From Oikopleura dioica (taxonomy: Eukaryota; Chordata; Appendicularia; Copelata; Oikopleuridae), in the NCBI GenBank assembly GCA_907165135.1, contig OU015566.1, positions 994,501 to 1,058,500 of the forward strand: DNA of 64,000 nt. The letters are read 5' to 3'. Below the pieces are notes generated by a model. It was not told where the DNA came from and searched no databases. It worked only from the letters and a program-made list of their open reading frames with translations. Below are positions 22,057 to 32,907 of this stretch, one piece after another (positions within the stretch are counted from its first letter, which is position 1; each line of letters opens with the position of its first letter). The position numbers and the translations under genes were made by a program.

Positions 22057-23838
22057 TCAAAGATCTGCATAAGATTTCAATGTTTGAAATTCAAATTTGT
22101 TGGGATTTTCTGTCAGCTCGAGAAATCCATCGACATATTGCTTTGCCGTCGCGTTGTAGAGATCCTTATCCATGTTTGTGATCGTTATGCACAGTCTGTC
22201 CGTTGTCTGCGAAGAAATCATTAATTCATTCTGCTGATCAAAAAGGATGAACAAACCTGAAAAAGAAGGGTGTATTCATAGTGGCACCAATTGTATCCAG
22301 AGCAGTACATTTCTCGGACCTCACCAAACCCGTATTTCGTATCGAATTTGTATCTTCCTACATTCGAGAAATTCGCACTAGAATCTAAACATTCGATATA
22401 AGTAGGGTGAAAAATAGCCCGAGAAAGAACTCACTCGTAAAATTTTGCTCCGGCGGCTGAAATCCATCTCTGTCTTTTGCGTAAAGCCCGATCAATGCTT
22501 TGAGCATAAATGGCTGTTGATTTTTTATTCCATCGTTGATTTCTGAATGAAGACGAGTCGCCACTTGAACGAGAGTTTCTTCGAGCTCTGCGTTTGGTTG
22601 ATGGGTGTTTTCGCTGATGTAACAAGCTACAGTAGTGTTGCCGAGTTTCTTTGGGAATCTGTCGCGGAGATTGTAGTCGACGCCAAATCGAAGATCTTTG
22701 CTGTGAGATTTCTAGAGGAAAATCATGAGCAGAGTTTATGTTAGGGAAGCGAGATATGAACTTATTTAACACTTACGGTTATTCTTGAATTGATAAATGA
22801 AAATGCTGCCATCAGATAAGTGCCAATCGTAATATCATTTCTTCGGCAAAAGGCTAAAAGCTGAGCTTGGAAACCTGCGTAGAAAACCTGAATCAGGTTC
22901 TGAGGGGCTAAATTGAGCAAAACAATCAATTTCATCTATTTTTAAATTCTGGCGAAGCCGCTTAGCGGCTTCGGTTTTACAAAAGCCGCTTTGCGGCTTT
23001 TCAATTGATATGTCTGAAAACCTGACTCAGGTTTTCTACACAGGTTTCCCAGCCCAGGCCAAGAGTTTTTTGCTCGCATCTGGAGTCCCTTTTCCCAATG
23101 TCACTTTTGTTGGAACATTTTTCGGGCGTTTATTCTTGAATTGAATGTGAGGAACGACGTTCTTATAGGTCGTTTTCTCGCGAATCGTTTTCTCCTTGAA
23201 TTCTTCAACTTTCTCCGGGTCAAGGGTAGGAAACAGGCGCTGGGCTGCAGTCGGGTAGTCAGTTACAAGAGGTTGCGATAGATGAGGTTTTTCATAGAAA
23301 GTCAAAATATCGTGGAGAATGAGCATCATTGACGTTCCGTCAGCCAGAGAATGAGGCGTTACGACTGAATTTAACGATTTTGCCGATTTGAGTTTCGAAA
23401 ATCATTTCTTACCTATGATTTGGATGGTCAGACCTGCATCACAGACAATAACTTCTGAGGACTGGACTTTGTTCTGTACAGTCTTGTTGAATTCTTCTTC
23501 GAAGGAGCTCTCGGAGCATTGGATGAATTTTGGCGCTGATTTATTGACTGAAATATTCTGAAAGGAGTCTTCTATGTTGAAATAAAATCATATCAATTCA
23601 AAAAACTGGACATTTAAAACTTTTCCTTTATAAATCCGGCCGACCATTTCGCGTGTAAAAATGGATTCTTCATTTTCGTCTTTTCCCAAGCCTGACAAAA
23701 CGCTCTCCGATCAAGCTGTTTTTGCAACTCCACGATGGCGGCATGAGAAACGGAAGTATTCTCACTATTCATAATCCATTCCAGCCCTACTTCATCCCTA
23801 CATGACTTGCTGCCACAACAGCAGATAGCCCTGAACAT
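22057..23838 (-). CDS. HxxxDG-type acyltransferase (condensation/alcohol acetyltransferase superfamily)
   Basis: A CoA-dependent acyltransferase fold. It starts MFRAICCCGSKSCRDE at 23838. The N-terminal half has the family order: substrate-facing WIMNSENTSVSHAAIVELQK and FCQAWEKTKMKNPFLHAKW, then the catalytic motif HSLADG encoded near 23350. The C-terminal half has AFCRRNDITIGTYLMAAF, VDYNLRDRFPKKLGNTT and ends FQTLKSYADL-stop. Six or so exons give about 450 residues, the usual size. Substrate and product are unknown. The intron between DASKKLL and AFCRRND is filled by a family-1 MITE, and its exact splice sites are ambiguous. Confidence 0.75.
22860..23052. repeat. Family-1 MITE in the acyltransferase intron
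   Basis: The ends are CTGAGCTTGGAAACCTGCG and CAGGTTTCCCAGCCCAG, with inner palindromes GAAGCCGCTTAGCGGCTTC and GCCGCTTTGCGGC. The flanks GGCTAAAAG and GGCCAAGAG look like an eroded 8-9-bp target duplication. Confidence 0.85.
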
Positions 23839-24039
23839 TTCAAAATCTTTCCGCAGCAAAAAAAATCACCTGATGCAACTTCCAAAAAGACAACCACAAG
23901 TCATTTCGAATCTCAGGTTCTCTATTTTTCAAGCATAAACTCCGTGTTTTTCAAACAAAAGTGATCATAAAGCTATAGAGAGTCAATAGTGAATAGCGCG
24001 CTGAATTCAAATAATGTTACACTTTCCTGGGGAGGGGGT

Positions 24040-24440
24040 CGAAACTATTCTGCATGCAGAACTATTCTGCAAAAAGTAGAACTATTCTGCAAATGTAGAA
24101 CTATTCTGCAGATGTAGAACTATTCTGCAAAAAGTAGAACTATTCTGCACAAGTGCAGAACTATTCTGCATTGTGTTGAAAAGAAGATCTTCATTGAGAG
24201 ACAAAATTTCACTGTTTGGAAGCACGCTGCGGGCCTACGGCCCTTGCGCGCAAATTCTGGTAGGGAACTCATTTCTGAAGGTGGCCAACTTTCTCTGCTC
24301 TCGCGCCTCCTTTGATAAAAGTCGTTTTTCTTGTATGCAGAACTATTCTGCATGCAGAATTATTTCGTCGGAAAATAGCCCTTTTTTCGACGAAACTATT
24401 CTGCATTTTGCAAAACTATTCTGCATGCAGAATAGTTTCG
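24040..24440. repeat. Palindromic element built of ACTATTCTGCA words
   Basis: The ends GAAACTATTCTGCATGCAGAA and its reverse complement are inverted copies. Inside are many further copies of AGAACTATTCTGCA, spaced about 16-20 bp apart on the left arm. The single-copy middle (about 24180-24330) is GC-richer. It is intergenic, upstream of the acyltransferase start and beyond the 3' end of the 24.7-kb gene. Confidence 0.85.
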
Positions 24441-24764
24441 AAGGTTTCCCCTTTCCTGCCTCTTCAAAATGATCAAAAACATTTTGATTTGATCGCCATT
24501 CCAATACGAAGCCTTTTTTCAATCGGATGATTCATTGATGCGGCGTCAAGATCATTTTTTTATTTTAGTTCATAAATTTTATTGCTGAAATCACTCTTCT
24601 TACAGAGTTTTTCACAAAAGAGTATAGTAATAACAATTTAGTATTTGCGAGTTGAACGGATAAACACGGAAAATATCAGCTTGATATTCTACAAAAATGC
24701 AAGTTTTGTAAGTGTTGAGCGAGTTTACATCAATGTAAAGTTGAACTGAAAGAAACGCATATTT

Positions 24765-26232
24765 TCAACCCATTTCGATGTCGGTGCCGGTGCTGGACAA
24801 GTCCGAAGTCGACCCAGATGTTTTCATGCGGCCACAGCATCGGCCAGGGAGTTTTGGCTTGCCTCGATCCATGATTTGAACTTTGCAGCTGTGGGGACGG
24901 CCGAAGATGCAGTCGAAGAAGTTTTCAGGGCTAGAAGTGGCAATTGAAATCTTGATTTTTTCTTACAGTGAAAAACGACCGCAAAGGTCACCATCATCTT
25001 ACCGAAGAAGTTCCTTGGCATCGAGTAATTTCAACTTTTCTCCACCCGCCGAAGTCCTGACAATCTTGATCAAATCGGCATTGAGCGTCCTCAGAATCAC
25101 CGTGGCCGGGCATTTGTCTCGCAGACCTTTGTCGCACTTCAGGTAAATCGAGAATCCAGCTTCGAAGTTTCTTTTGACCTGATAAAAATAATAAAATTGC
25201 GATTCTAGCGCCGAAGATAAAACCTTGTTGACAAGATAGGCGCGTTCCATGCGGTCATTTCGGAAGATAAAAAGTGGAAATTTTCGACGCGTCTCGCGAA
25301 TTTCAACCAACTCCATTTTCATTTCGTGTCGCTTGTCGTGAGTTTCTCCACTGTCGGGATGATGTTCTGAGGATTCTGGAGGCTCGCATAGTTCGAGAAT
25401 GACTTCGTCGGGAAGAGTGTCGAGGCTGCTCGGGAGGTCGCCGATCAGGTCGAAGAGTTGCTGGTCGTCTGAAAAAAGAATAAGCACAACTGAGTTTGAG
25501 CATGCTAATTTTGAATGACTGAGGCCCCGTATTTAGCAGTCAGGACCTGACTGAATTATTCAGGGCCAGGGAACTTCTCGACCCTCGAGTCACAGGAACA
25601 CAGGTTAAAGAAAGTATCCTGACACAGGCTTGTACACAGCTGGGCTCGGAAACCTGAGTACAGGGTCAGGGTTCGAAAACTTTTTTTCGATATTTGCGAC
25701 TCGCAAAATTGCGAGCCTCTATTTTACTCAGGCACACAGGTCAGGGCCTGTGTACTCAGTACTCAGGGGCCTGACTCAGGGTTTTTCTCAGGTCAGATTG
25801 CCAAGCCCAGGTACACAGGACAGGTTCTTGAGCTCTGGGATACACTAGAATATCGGATATAGCCCTCAGTACCTGGGATATTGACGGAAGAAATCATATC
25901 GTCGATTAAATTGTCGGAATAAGTCGAGAAATCGCAACTCTCGCTCTCAGACTCCGATTCTTCATAAACCCTCTTTCGGCTTTCCAAATGCGATCGCGGC
26001 AGAGAAATATCTAAAAAACATTCAAAATGGAAATTGAGTAAGAGATTGGATTCTTACCTTTTTCCGTCAAAACTGGCGGAATTCGAATGTCCATCATTTC
26101 AATGTCATTTCCATCCCCTCCTTGTCCGAACGTATTTCCTTCTGGACTAGGGCAGAGGCCCAAATCTGGCATGAAGAAGAATATCTTCTTCGGCCGAGGC
26201 CGGACGAAACGATGCATCCCGCGATGAGGCAT
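24765..26232 (-). CDS. Unrecognised acidic protein with a possible zinc-finger-like region
   Basis: It starts MPHRGMHRFVRPRPKKIFFF, then GQGGDGNDIEMMDIRIPPVL, an acidic stretch (ESESESESCDFSTYSDNLID), a second acidic region (SLDTLPDEVILELCEPPESS) and a basic domain whose FSIYLKCDKGLRDKCPATVI resembles the FLYWCH/WRKY-like C-x(n)-C layout. It ends STSDLSSTGTDIEMG-stop. The DIEM motif occurs near both ends. A nuclear DNA-binding or regulatory role fits the composition but is inference. One intron (about 25470-25870) holds a hAT-like MITE with a perfect target duplication. Confidence 0.6.
25640..25810. repeat. hAT-like MITE (family 1) with perfect 8-bp duplication
   Basis: It begins CTGGGCTCGGAAACCTGAG and ends TTGCCAAGCCCAG, flanked on both sides by GTACACAG (25632-25639 and 25811-25818). 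This is the cleanest boundary for the family in this window. A diverged copy lies at about 26500-26720. Confidence 0.9.
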
Positions 26233-26888
26233 TTTCTTCTGATTTTCTTACAAGCAATCTAAATATTAAAATTTTATATTATTTAATTTGGCGATTTCAA
26301 CTCTGGTCTTCTCTGATCTGAACTCTGTAAACTACCCTGCAATACGTGGCAAGGAAAATTAACTTTTTTACGAGACGCGTCACAGAAGAAAAAAACTAGC
26401 TAAAAGTGTCTGCTGGCAAAAGTCGATTTCCTTTTGTTATTTTTCTCAAAGAAGAAAGAAAGAGGCCGAGGTGAAGTAACTTCAGCTCCCAGCTCGTTGC
26501 TCATAACAGGGCAAGATGGTGCCCAGGGGCAGCGCAGGAGGACACAGGTCAGAATGATTCTCTCAGACTCTGACTCAGAGCTAATTATGAATTTCTATGC
26601 TGACCCTACTAAAATAATCGAGTTTACAAATAAAATGAGAAGCGAGAATCGAAACAGAAAAGACTCAGGGGCCTGTCTCAGGCTTCTACTCAGGTTGCCG
26701 AACTCAGATCTGAGTCAAAAGGAAAAGAAGTAAAGAAAGGTCATTTTGTGCTTTGATTCTTTTTTCTGCCTTTTTATTACAAAGTGGATCAGTTACAGGA
26801 GAGTCCAGTTAGTTAAACTTAATAAATACGTACAGGCGACGATTGATTGTTTTTTAGTTACTATCTTCGTTTACTTTAAAAGTTTGTT

Positions 26889-28194
26889 TCAAGCTTTCTG
26901 CGCTTTGTTCTGCACTGGGAGGTAGAGCTTGAATTCGGCGGGAAGCTCGTCTTCGGAATAAAGCCGGTCAGAGAAGTAGACTCGACGGATTCGGCAATTA
27001 GCGTGGATCTGAAATGGAGGTTTATTGTGATGAAGTAAGAATAATTGGGAAAGGCCAGGCTTTCACCCTGAGTCAGGGTCCCTGACTAACCTGAACTCGG
27101 AGAGTTTCGATGTAGTTAGTGCCATACGCTCGCCGGGTAAAGTCGGAAAGGTTGAACTGGATCTGATTCCAGCCATCGTCCAAGCGCATCGGCATCGTGC
27201 AGATAAAGGGCTTAACTCGAGTCGTCGACTGGTAGTTGCTAGCGCGGAATCGTCGTCGTACGTTCTTATCATCCAAAACCTGAAAAAGGGGAGTTTTTAA
27301 CGGTGTCTTTTTCTTCGAAAATCGAGAAGCCGCTTGCGGCTTCGAGCTTCAAATTGCAGATACCGTGTTACTGAGCGCGGCAACCTGAGTAGATACCGGA
27401 GTCAGGCTCTGGAAGAGCTAAAAAGGAAAGCCGCGTAGCGGCTTTTTCAAAAACGAAGCCGCAATGCGGCTTCGCTAGGAGTCTAAAGAAAATGTATATG
27501 GTTTATTTGCGAAGCCGCTAAGCGGCTTGGTTTTTAGCTATTCAAGAGCCTGACTCAGGTTTTCTACTTAGGTTGCCAAGCCAAGCTGTGGAGGACGAGT
27601 TTGAAATTTACCTGAACTTCGAAAGTGAAGTATTTCTTGAGATTTTTGATAATCATGACAAGGAAGGGGAGCTTGATTCCGAGCGTCTTCTTAGGATCGG
27701 CCGGGCAGGTGATGTACGTGGTGGACACATTGGTTCCTTCGATCTCGAGCACCAGCGACTGGATGTCGTTGTCTGTGATGCGCTTGATGTGTCCGTTGCG
27801 CACTTTTTTGTCCCAAATCTGCAGCGGTTTTGAACCAATACTGTACAGAATGGACAGGAATCCACTCTAAAGATTGGTTTTAGGGCTAAAAATTCGGGCA
27901 GGAAAACGATTCTAGCAACAGCTTTAGCTGAATTATTCAGAATATGACTAAGAAACTCATTGAAACCCGACTAAGAATCCTGAAAGAAGTCTGAAAACTG
28001 ATTACTTTCTCGAAAAAAATCATCAAAATTCGAGTTTTTCTTTGAAAATTCTGGATTTTTACTTTTAATGGGGATTTATATCGGGTTTTAATTGAGACGG
28101 GTTAGATATAAACTTTATATTATAAAGAATTCCCTGATAGAAAATAATATGAAGATCGCCCTTTTTTCATTACCTGGAAAGTATTTTTGAACAT
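26889..28194 (-). CDS. CFAP20: CFAP20 (GTL3), ciliary doublet-microtubule protein
   Basis: A very conserved protein of about 194 residues that sits at the inner junction of axonemal doublets. The first exon encodes only MFKNTFQ (28194-28174). The next gives [20 protein letters not shown] and [20 protein letters not shown], then [20 protein letters not shown], and the last ends [20 protein letters not shown] to NKAQKA-stop. The match to the vertebrate protein is close to identity over long runs. Four exons are present. The intron at about 27285-27610 contains a family-1 MITE, and the last intron has a fragment of the same family. Confidence 0.97.
27370..27588. repeat. Family-1 MITE in a CFAP20 intron
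   Basis: The ends are GCGGCAACCTGAGTAGATACC and CTACTTAGGTTGCCAAGCC, with the inner palindromes GCCGCGTAGCGGC and GAAGCCGCTAAGCGGC. A short extra fragment of the same ends is at about 27055-27095. Confidence 0.85.
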
Positions 28195-29081
28195 TTCGCC
28201 ACTGTCAAAAGGTTAAACTGATTCTGGGTCCTTTTTTCTTCCAAAATAACAGCCGGGGTTCTAGAAAAAAACAACAAATTTCAACTTTTTTTTTTCTCTG
28301 ACTTTTTGATTTCACCTCTTTTTTGTTTCTTGTTTCGTCTTCAATTGCAGAATCGAGAGTTGAATTTCGGGGAGAAAGAGAAGTCGTTGACTGGGGAACG
28401 CACGCCTGGGGCCATGGCAACGCTGTCTCGAGGCGACTTTTTCAAAAATTTATAAATTCGAAACAAAACGCGAAACGCTCCAGCGGCCGCGCATTTCTTC
28501 ATTTTTCTTCTCGCGAAACATTCTTTTTCGATCAATCTAATCCTTTTGTTTTTATTGATTTTGAGGATTTAGTTTTTCACGGTACTTTCTCTTAAAATTT
28601 CAAATCCGCAAAAAATGCTTTCAAATCTCGTCCAATAAAATTTCTCGATCGAATGAATGACCAATCAGATTTCTCGAATGAAGGAACCCCGAAATATCGA
28701 AATTTTTAGGTTTTTATCTTTCGTTCTTTCTCTCCTTTTCTGATTGGCTGATTTTCTAATCTTTCTTTTTTCGAGAAATTGAGAGATTACTTATTTCTGA
28801 CGGATAAATTTTCGCTAGAATTTCCTTCCGAAACGAAATGAGAGTACAGCTGTAACTCCAGAAGCCGCTTGCGGCTTCGAATAAAAGAAGACAAAAAAGC
28901 CGCGCTTTACTAGAAAGAAGATTCTTGTGAAAATATGATACATCGTCAGAAATGAGAACAAGTAATTTTATCTAGAGAATATCTTACAGAAAATTTCTCT
29001 AAAAATTCCAATTTTACTCCTGCTCTGAAACTACCATCAATGTTCTTTTCTTCCCTTTTACCCGCATGCATTCTTTTTAGA
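28195..29081. other. Divergent intergenic region between CFAP20 and UTP3
   Basis: About 890 bp separate two genes transcribed away from each other, so both promoters must lie here. Visible items are a GC-richer patch with GGGGCCATGGCAACG at about 28408 and a half-copy of the family-1 core (GAAGCCGCTTGCGGCTTC, 28861-28878). The X-box consensus expected for a ciliary gene is GTTNCCATGGNAAC, and GGGGCCATGGCAAC resembles it. No coding signal is seen. Confidence 0.5.
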
Positions 29082-30668
29082 ATGAAAAAGAGGCAGGCAG
29101 CAAAGCGAAATATCCGCGAAATCCGCTCCGACGACGAAGTTTCCGATTCAGATGTCGTCAACGAAACCGACAAATTCCACGAGAATATCGATCACGATTC
29201 TGGTAAGAAAGAAAAAAACTAGCTTTCAAGACTTTTCTTCATACTTATTTCAAGAAATCGAGGATGACTCCGAAAACGAAGAATTCGAAGTCGGAAAAGT
29301 ACGAGGCCGCGACGATTCGGATGAAGAAGACGACTACGATTTCGAGGAAGGAACGCGTTTTCGCGGGAATTAATTCTAAAGCCCCTTTTTCGCTTCGAAA
29401 ACGCGTAAAAAGAAGCAGAATCGAGCGAAGACGACGGACCAGCTTTGCCAAGTCGAGATGATTTCGGAGAACGACCGGACAGCTACTACGCCGATTCTGC
29501 CCAGCCAAAGAAAAAGAAGCAGAAGCGAGAGACGAAGGCAGAAGCAGCTGAAAGACTCAAGGTATTTCAGCCTTTGAAAAGGGTCTCCTTCAGATTGTTT
29601 TTAGGATGAGCGAGAAGACGCAGAATTCCGACTTGACGACGCGCACAACTTCCTCGAAGATGTCGGCGACACACTCTTAGACGATGACGAAGAAGAAGAA
29701 AAGCCAGAAGATGTTCCCGAAAAAGCGCTGGCGGAAATGGACATCAGCGAAAAAATGAAGCTTCTGAAGCGCCAGTCGCCGTTGCTTTTTCCACTCATCG
29801 CCGATTTCAAGCATTTTGAAAAAGAATTCACGGAAACTCTTTTGCCTCTTCAGAAGTTTTTGGGAGCAGAAGCGGACGAAGCATTTTCCGATTATTTGGT
29901 GAAGCGAATCAAGCTGATCAGATGCTACTTGTTGAATATCAGCTTTTACTTGAGATTGAGAGCAAAAGGTAACTTTTCCTCTTTTTCTTTTCTCGCTCAA
30001 ACCTGTCTTTAGCGACCCCGAATCTCGACCAGCATCCAGTCGTCGAGAGACTCGCCCAACTGCGCCAAATAATCGACAAAAGCTCTTCCGACAAAGCTCA
30101 AGATTACGCTCGAGCCTACCTGGAAGCCGTCACTGCTGAAAACAAAATCAAGAAGATCGGAAAAGTCAAGAAAATCGAGGAAAGAAAAGAAGAGAGCGAG
30201 GAAAGCGCGGGAGAGGAGGAAGACGAGGAGGACAATGAGATGGACGAAATGAATGAGGAAGAAGCGGACGCGGACGGAAAACGAAAAGTCAATAGAAAGA
30301 TTGAGAAGAATGTTGGGCTGCAGAAAGCGAGACAGAAGAAGAGACGCAATCCGAGAGTCAAGCATAGAAGTAAGAGCCTTTGTACTTAAGCCTGTAGTCA
30401 ACGGGCTGTAATAACCTGTGTCGGGCTCTAAAAGGGCTCTTTCGGAGCCTGACTCAGGTTTTCTTCACTGGTTGTCCAGTCCAGAGGCCTTTTCTCATCT
30501 GTATCTTTTGACAAGCATTCATATTTGATTTTAGTGGCCTACGAAGACGCAAAGAAGCGAAGAAAAGGCGCCGTCCGAGCAGTCATCACCGACCAAAAGA
30601 AGAAATACACCGGCGAAGCGTCGGGCATCCGAGTTGGAATCAAGAAATCTGTCCGTATCAAGTCCTAA
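29082..30668 (+). CDS. UTP3: UTP3/SAS10, small-subunit processome protein
   Basis: A nucleolar protein of 18S rRNA processing. It starts MKKRQAAKRNIREIRSDDEV, directly after an acceptor-like ttttttag. Long acidic runs follow, then the Sas10/Utp3/C1D region (MKLLKRQSPLLFPLIADFKH and RIKLIRCYLLNISFYLRLRA), a Lys/Glu-rich linker, and the diagnostic C-terminus RNPRVKHRMAYEDAKKRRKG to EASGIRVGIKKSVRIKS-stop (family: RNPRVKHR...SGIRxGVKKSxKLK). Seven exons are present. The intron at 29351-29412 reads in frame with a GA donor, or with a weak GT at 29357, and has 11-bp inverted repeats. The last intron carries a small family-1 MITE. Confidence 0.95.
30392..30490. repeat. Short family-1 MITE in the last UTP3 intron
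   Basis: It runs from about GGGCTGTAATAACCTGTGTC to GAGCCTGACTCAGGTTTTC and GGTTGTCCAGTCCAG. It has no inner GCCGC palindromes, making it the most compact copy. The host intron keeps its own GTAAG and TAG sites outside the element. Confidence 0.8.
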
Positions 30669-31556
30669 AATACAAACTTCCCAACTCAAAATTGAAATTT
30701 CAAGTGTTCTTTTTTTCTTGATAAGAAAGCCAAAAGTAACAGTTATATAAGTGCCTTGGTGATAGAAGCAATTTCTAAAAGCTCGCGGGCGAGGTTAGCT
30801 CAACATGTCCAAAAAAGTAGGGCGGTAGTTGCTGCAGGCATTTTTTTATCAGCACGTTCGCCGCACAAGTGCTCATTCTTTACCTTTGCGGAAGCTAAGA
30901 GAGAACCAACTAGCAATGAAACTCGCAGGTATGAGCAAGACTTTTCATGCAAGAGCGTCTATCCGAGCTTTCTATACGCGATCATTTGCTAAAGAGTTGC
31001 CACAAGGGCTCTTATCGGACTACCACTCGTCCGAGCTACGCTATTTACTAAAAGAAGTCGGCCTGTCAAGAAGTTAGCCCGAGTCTCTCGGATTCCTAGA
31101 AGATTTTGAACATGAATAATGATCAAATAGATGCGACAGAATGTTGTATTTCTGTTAAAGATATTGATTTTTGATTAATAATAGCGTTCAGTATTAAGCA
31201 TACTGTCTGATCTACTCGAATCTGGTGCGAATTCGTTGAAGATTTCTTTGAGAATTCCATTTGAATTATTGAAAATTCACTCAAATAAGTTACTTCTTGT
31301 CATTTATCTTTTTATTGAAGGATTTTTTATAATTAAAATTTAGGATAAAGCGGGTAAATTCAATCTCAATTTCGTAACTAAAGCCGCTAAAACCCATCTT
31401 CCGGTCTCAGACCGTGCCATTCGAGTTCTACCACGGGCGAAGTTGATCCGCTATTCTGCCAAGATAAGCGCATTTTTGACATGCCGATGCTTCAGATTTA
31501 GAACTCGTGTTACCTAGTGGAGAGTTCTTGCTTTCTCAGCGGTTTATTCTCAAAAC
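30669..31556 (+). other. Intergenic stretch with one open frame of uncertain meaning
   Basis: No confident gene. The base composition at 30780-31100 is more balanced than the surroundings, and an open frame there reads RKLRENQLAMKLAGMSKTFH to LLKEVGLSRS-stop without a convincing start. The stretch 31330-31520 is also GC-richer but no tRNA or known RNA fold was recognised. The promoter and first exon of the carbonic anhydrase gene should lie here. Confidence 0.3.
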
Positions 31557-31571
31557 AAAGCTCCCTCTGGC

Positions 31572-32907
31572 TTGATTAAGGCTTTCTCTCAATTTTTTGT
31601 AGCAACTCTTTTTACCACCGTCCTCGGAGGCGCCGCAGATTACTCTTCGAACGGAGACAACTGGACTGGAACTTGTCAAACTGGCCAAAGACAATCGCCA
31701 ATTCACATTGATGAAACCGGAAACGATATCATCACGAAAACAACCTTCCAAGATTTCAAGGTCGAAAACTACGATACTCCAATGAAATGGAAGGTTATCA
31801 ACAAAGCAACCACGATCCAGCTTGAACCCAACGCCGGCAGGTATAATTTTGATCGAAGTTTTTTGCCTGTAAATAAAAAACAATATATCAACTCGTATTC
31901 TTTATTCTCATTATATATTGAACTCATTTCTATATCAAAACAGTGCGATCAGGGCACGGAAACCTGTGTTAAAATCCTGAGACAGGGTTCAAAAAGCTGA
32001 TTATTGAATATAGCCCCGAGATGAAACTCACCGGTGGTTACCTTGGCTCCGAGTATAAACTCCTCCAAATCCATTTCCACTGGGACGTCAACGCCAATGG
32101 ACTTCCCGTCGGGCCACAAGGCTCCGAGCATACTGTTACGAGAAAGGGGCAAACCGCAATCACCCCGTACCGTGGTGAAGTTCACTTTGTTCATGGCAAA
32201 GTTGGCGCCGACTTGAGCGACTTGAGCACTGCTGCTGGAGATGACCTTGCCGTTCTTGGTTTCTTCCTTGATGTTGATGACAGTCTGCCAAAGAGCTGGT
32301 TCGATTACACCCTTGATGATCTGATCGATGTCAATGTCCAAGACACTGCTTCTCCTCCAACGGCCGAGATTGAAATCGACTGGACCGCTTCATCCATGCT
32401 TCCAAAGGAACTCGATGGATTCTGGAGATACGAAGGTTCTCTAACAACTCCTACCTGCAATGAGATTGTCCGATGGTAAGTTAAAACTTTAAAAGGGGTA
32501 CTTTATTTATCGAATTCATCGAATTATCTAGGACTGTCTTTGAAACCCCACTCACAATGAAACAAGCTTCCTGGGATAACCTTGTTAAATCCGTTGGATT
32601 AGCCGCTGACAACACCTCGCCCCATGTTCCTTCAAACTACAGAAATGTCCAGCCACTCAATGACCGAAAGATTTCTTACTACAAGAAGGTAATCGAGTCT
32701 TCCTCTTTTTTTTGTTGACACTCTATTCAGTCAAATGTCGTCGCTCCTTCATCTTCAAAGAAAAAGTTCGGCACCAAGGTTGCCTTCGGAACTCTTCCAA
32801 TGAGCTACAAGGATCCATTGACCGGCCAGATGAGCACCAAGCTTCAGCAAGTGCAGAAGGTTCTCCTTTGCTTCGGAGAAGATGAGAAGCTTTGCATGTT
32901 CATGTAG
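31572..32907 (+). CDS. Alpha-carbonic anhydrase, secreted (5' end unresolved)
   Basis: Catalyses CO2 + H2O to bicarbonate and a proton, using zinc. The first visible exon carries a hydrophobic ATLFTTVLGG (rest of a signal peptide), then ADYSSNGDNWTGTCQTGQRQ and SPIHI. The zinc ligands are intact: IHFHW gives two His and EVHFVHG the third. GSEHTV (gate-keeping Glu) and the substrate-pocket Thr in LTTPTCNE are present, so it should be active. It ends EDEKLCMFM-stop. Pairs of Cys (TCQTG and TPTCN) match the disulfide of secreted forms. Four visible exons have GT-AG introns. The ATG exon was not found: the frame is open at 31572 but has no Met. A half-copy of a family-1 MITE lies in the intron at 31945-32000. 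Confidence 0.92.
31945..32000. repeat. Truncated family-1 MITE end in the carbonic anhydrase intron
   Basis: The sequence GGGCACGGAAACCTGTGTTA continuing to CCTGAGACAGGGTTC matches the left end of the family; no right end is seen before the acceptor. Confidence 0.65.

Noticed and set aside
30756-31077. A protein-coding gene after UTP3
   Set aside because: Two overlapping frames compete, neither has a good start or splice context, and no homology is recognised; recorded only as an uncertain stretch.
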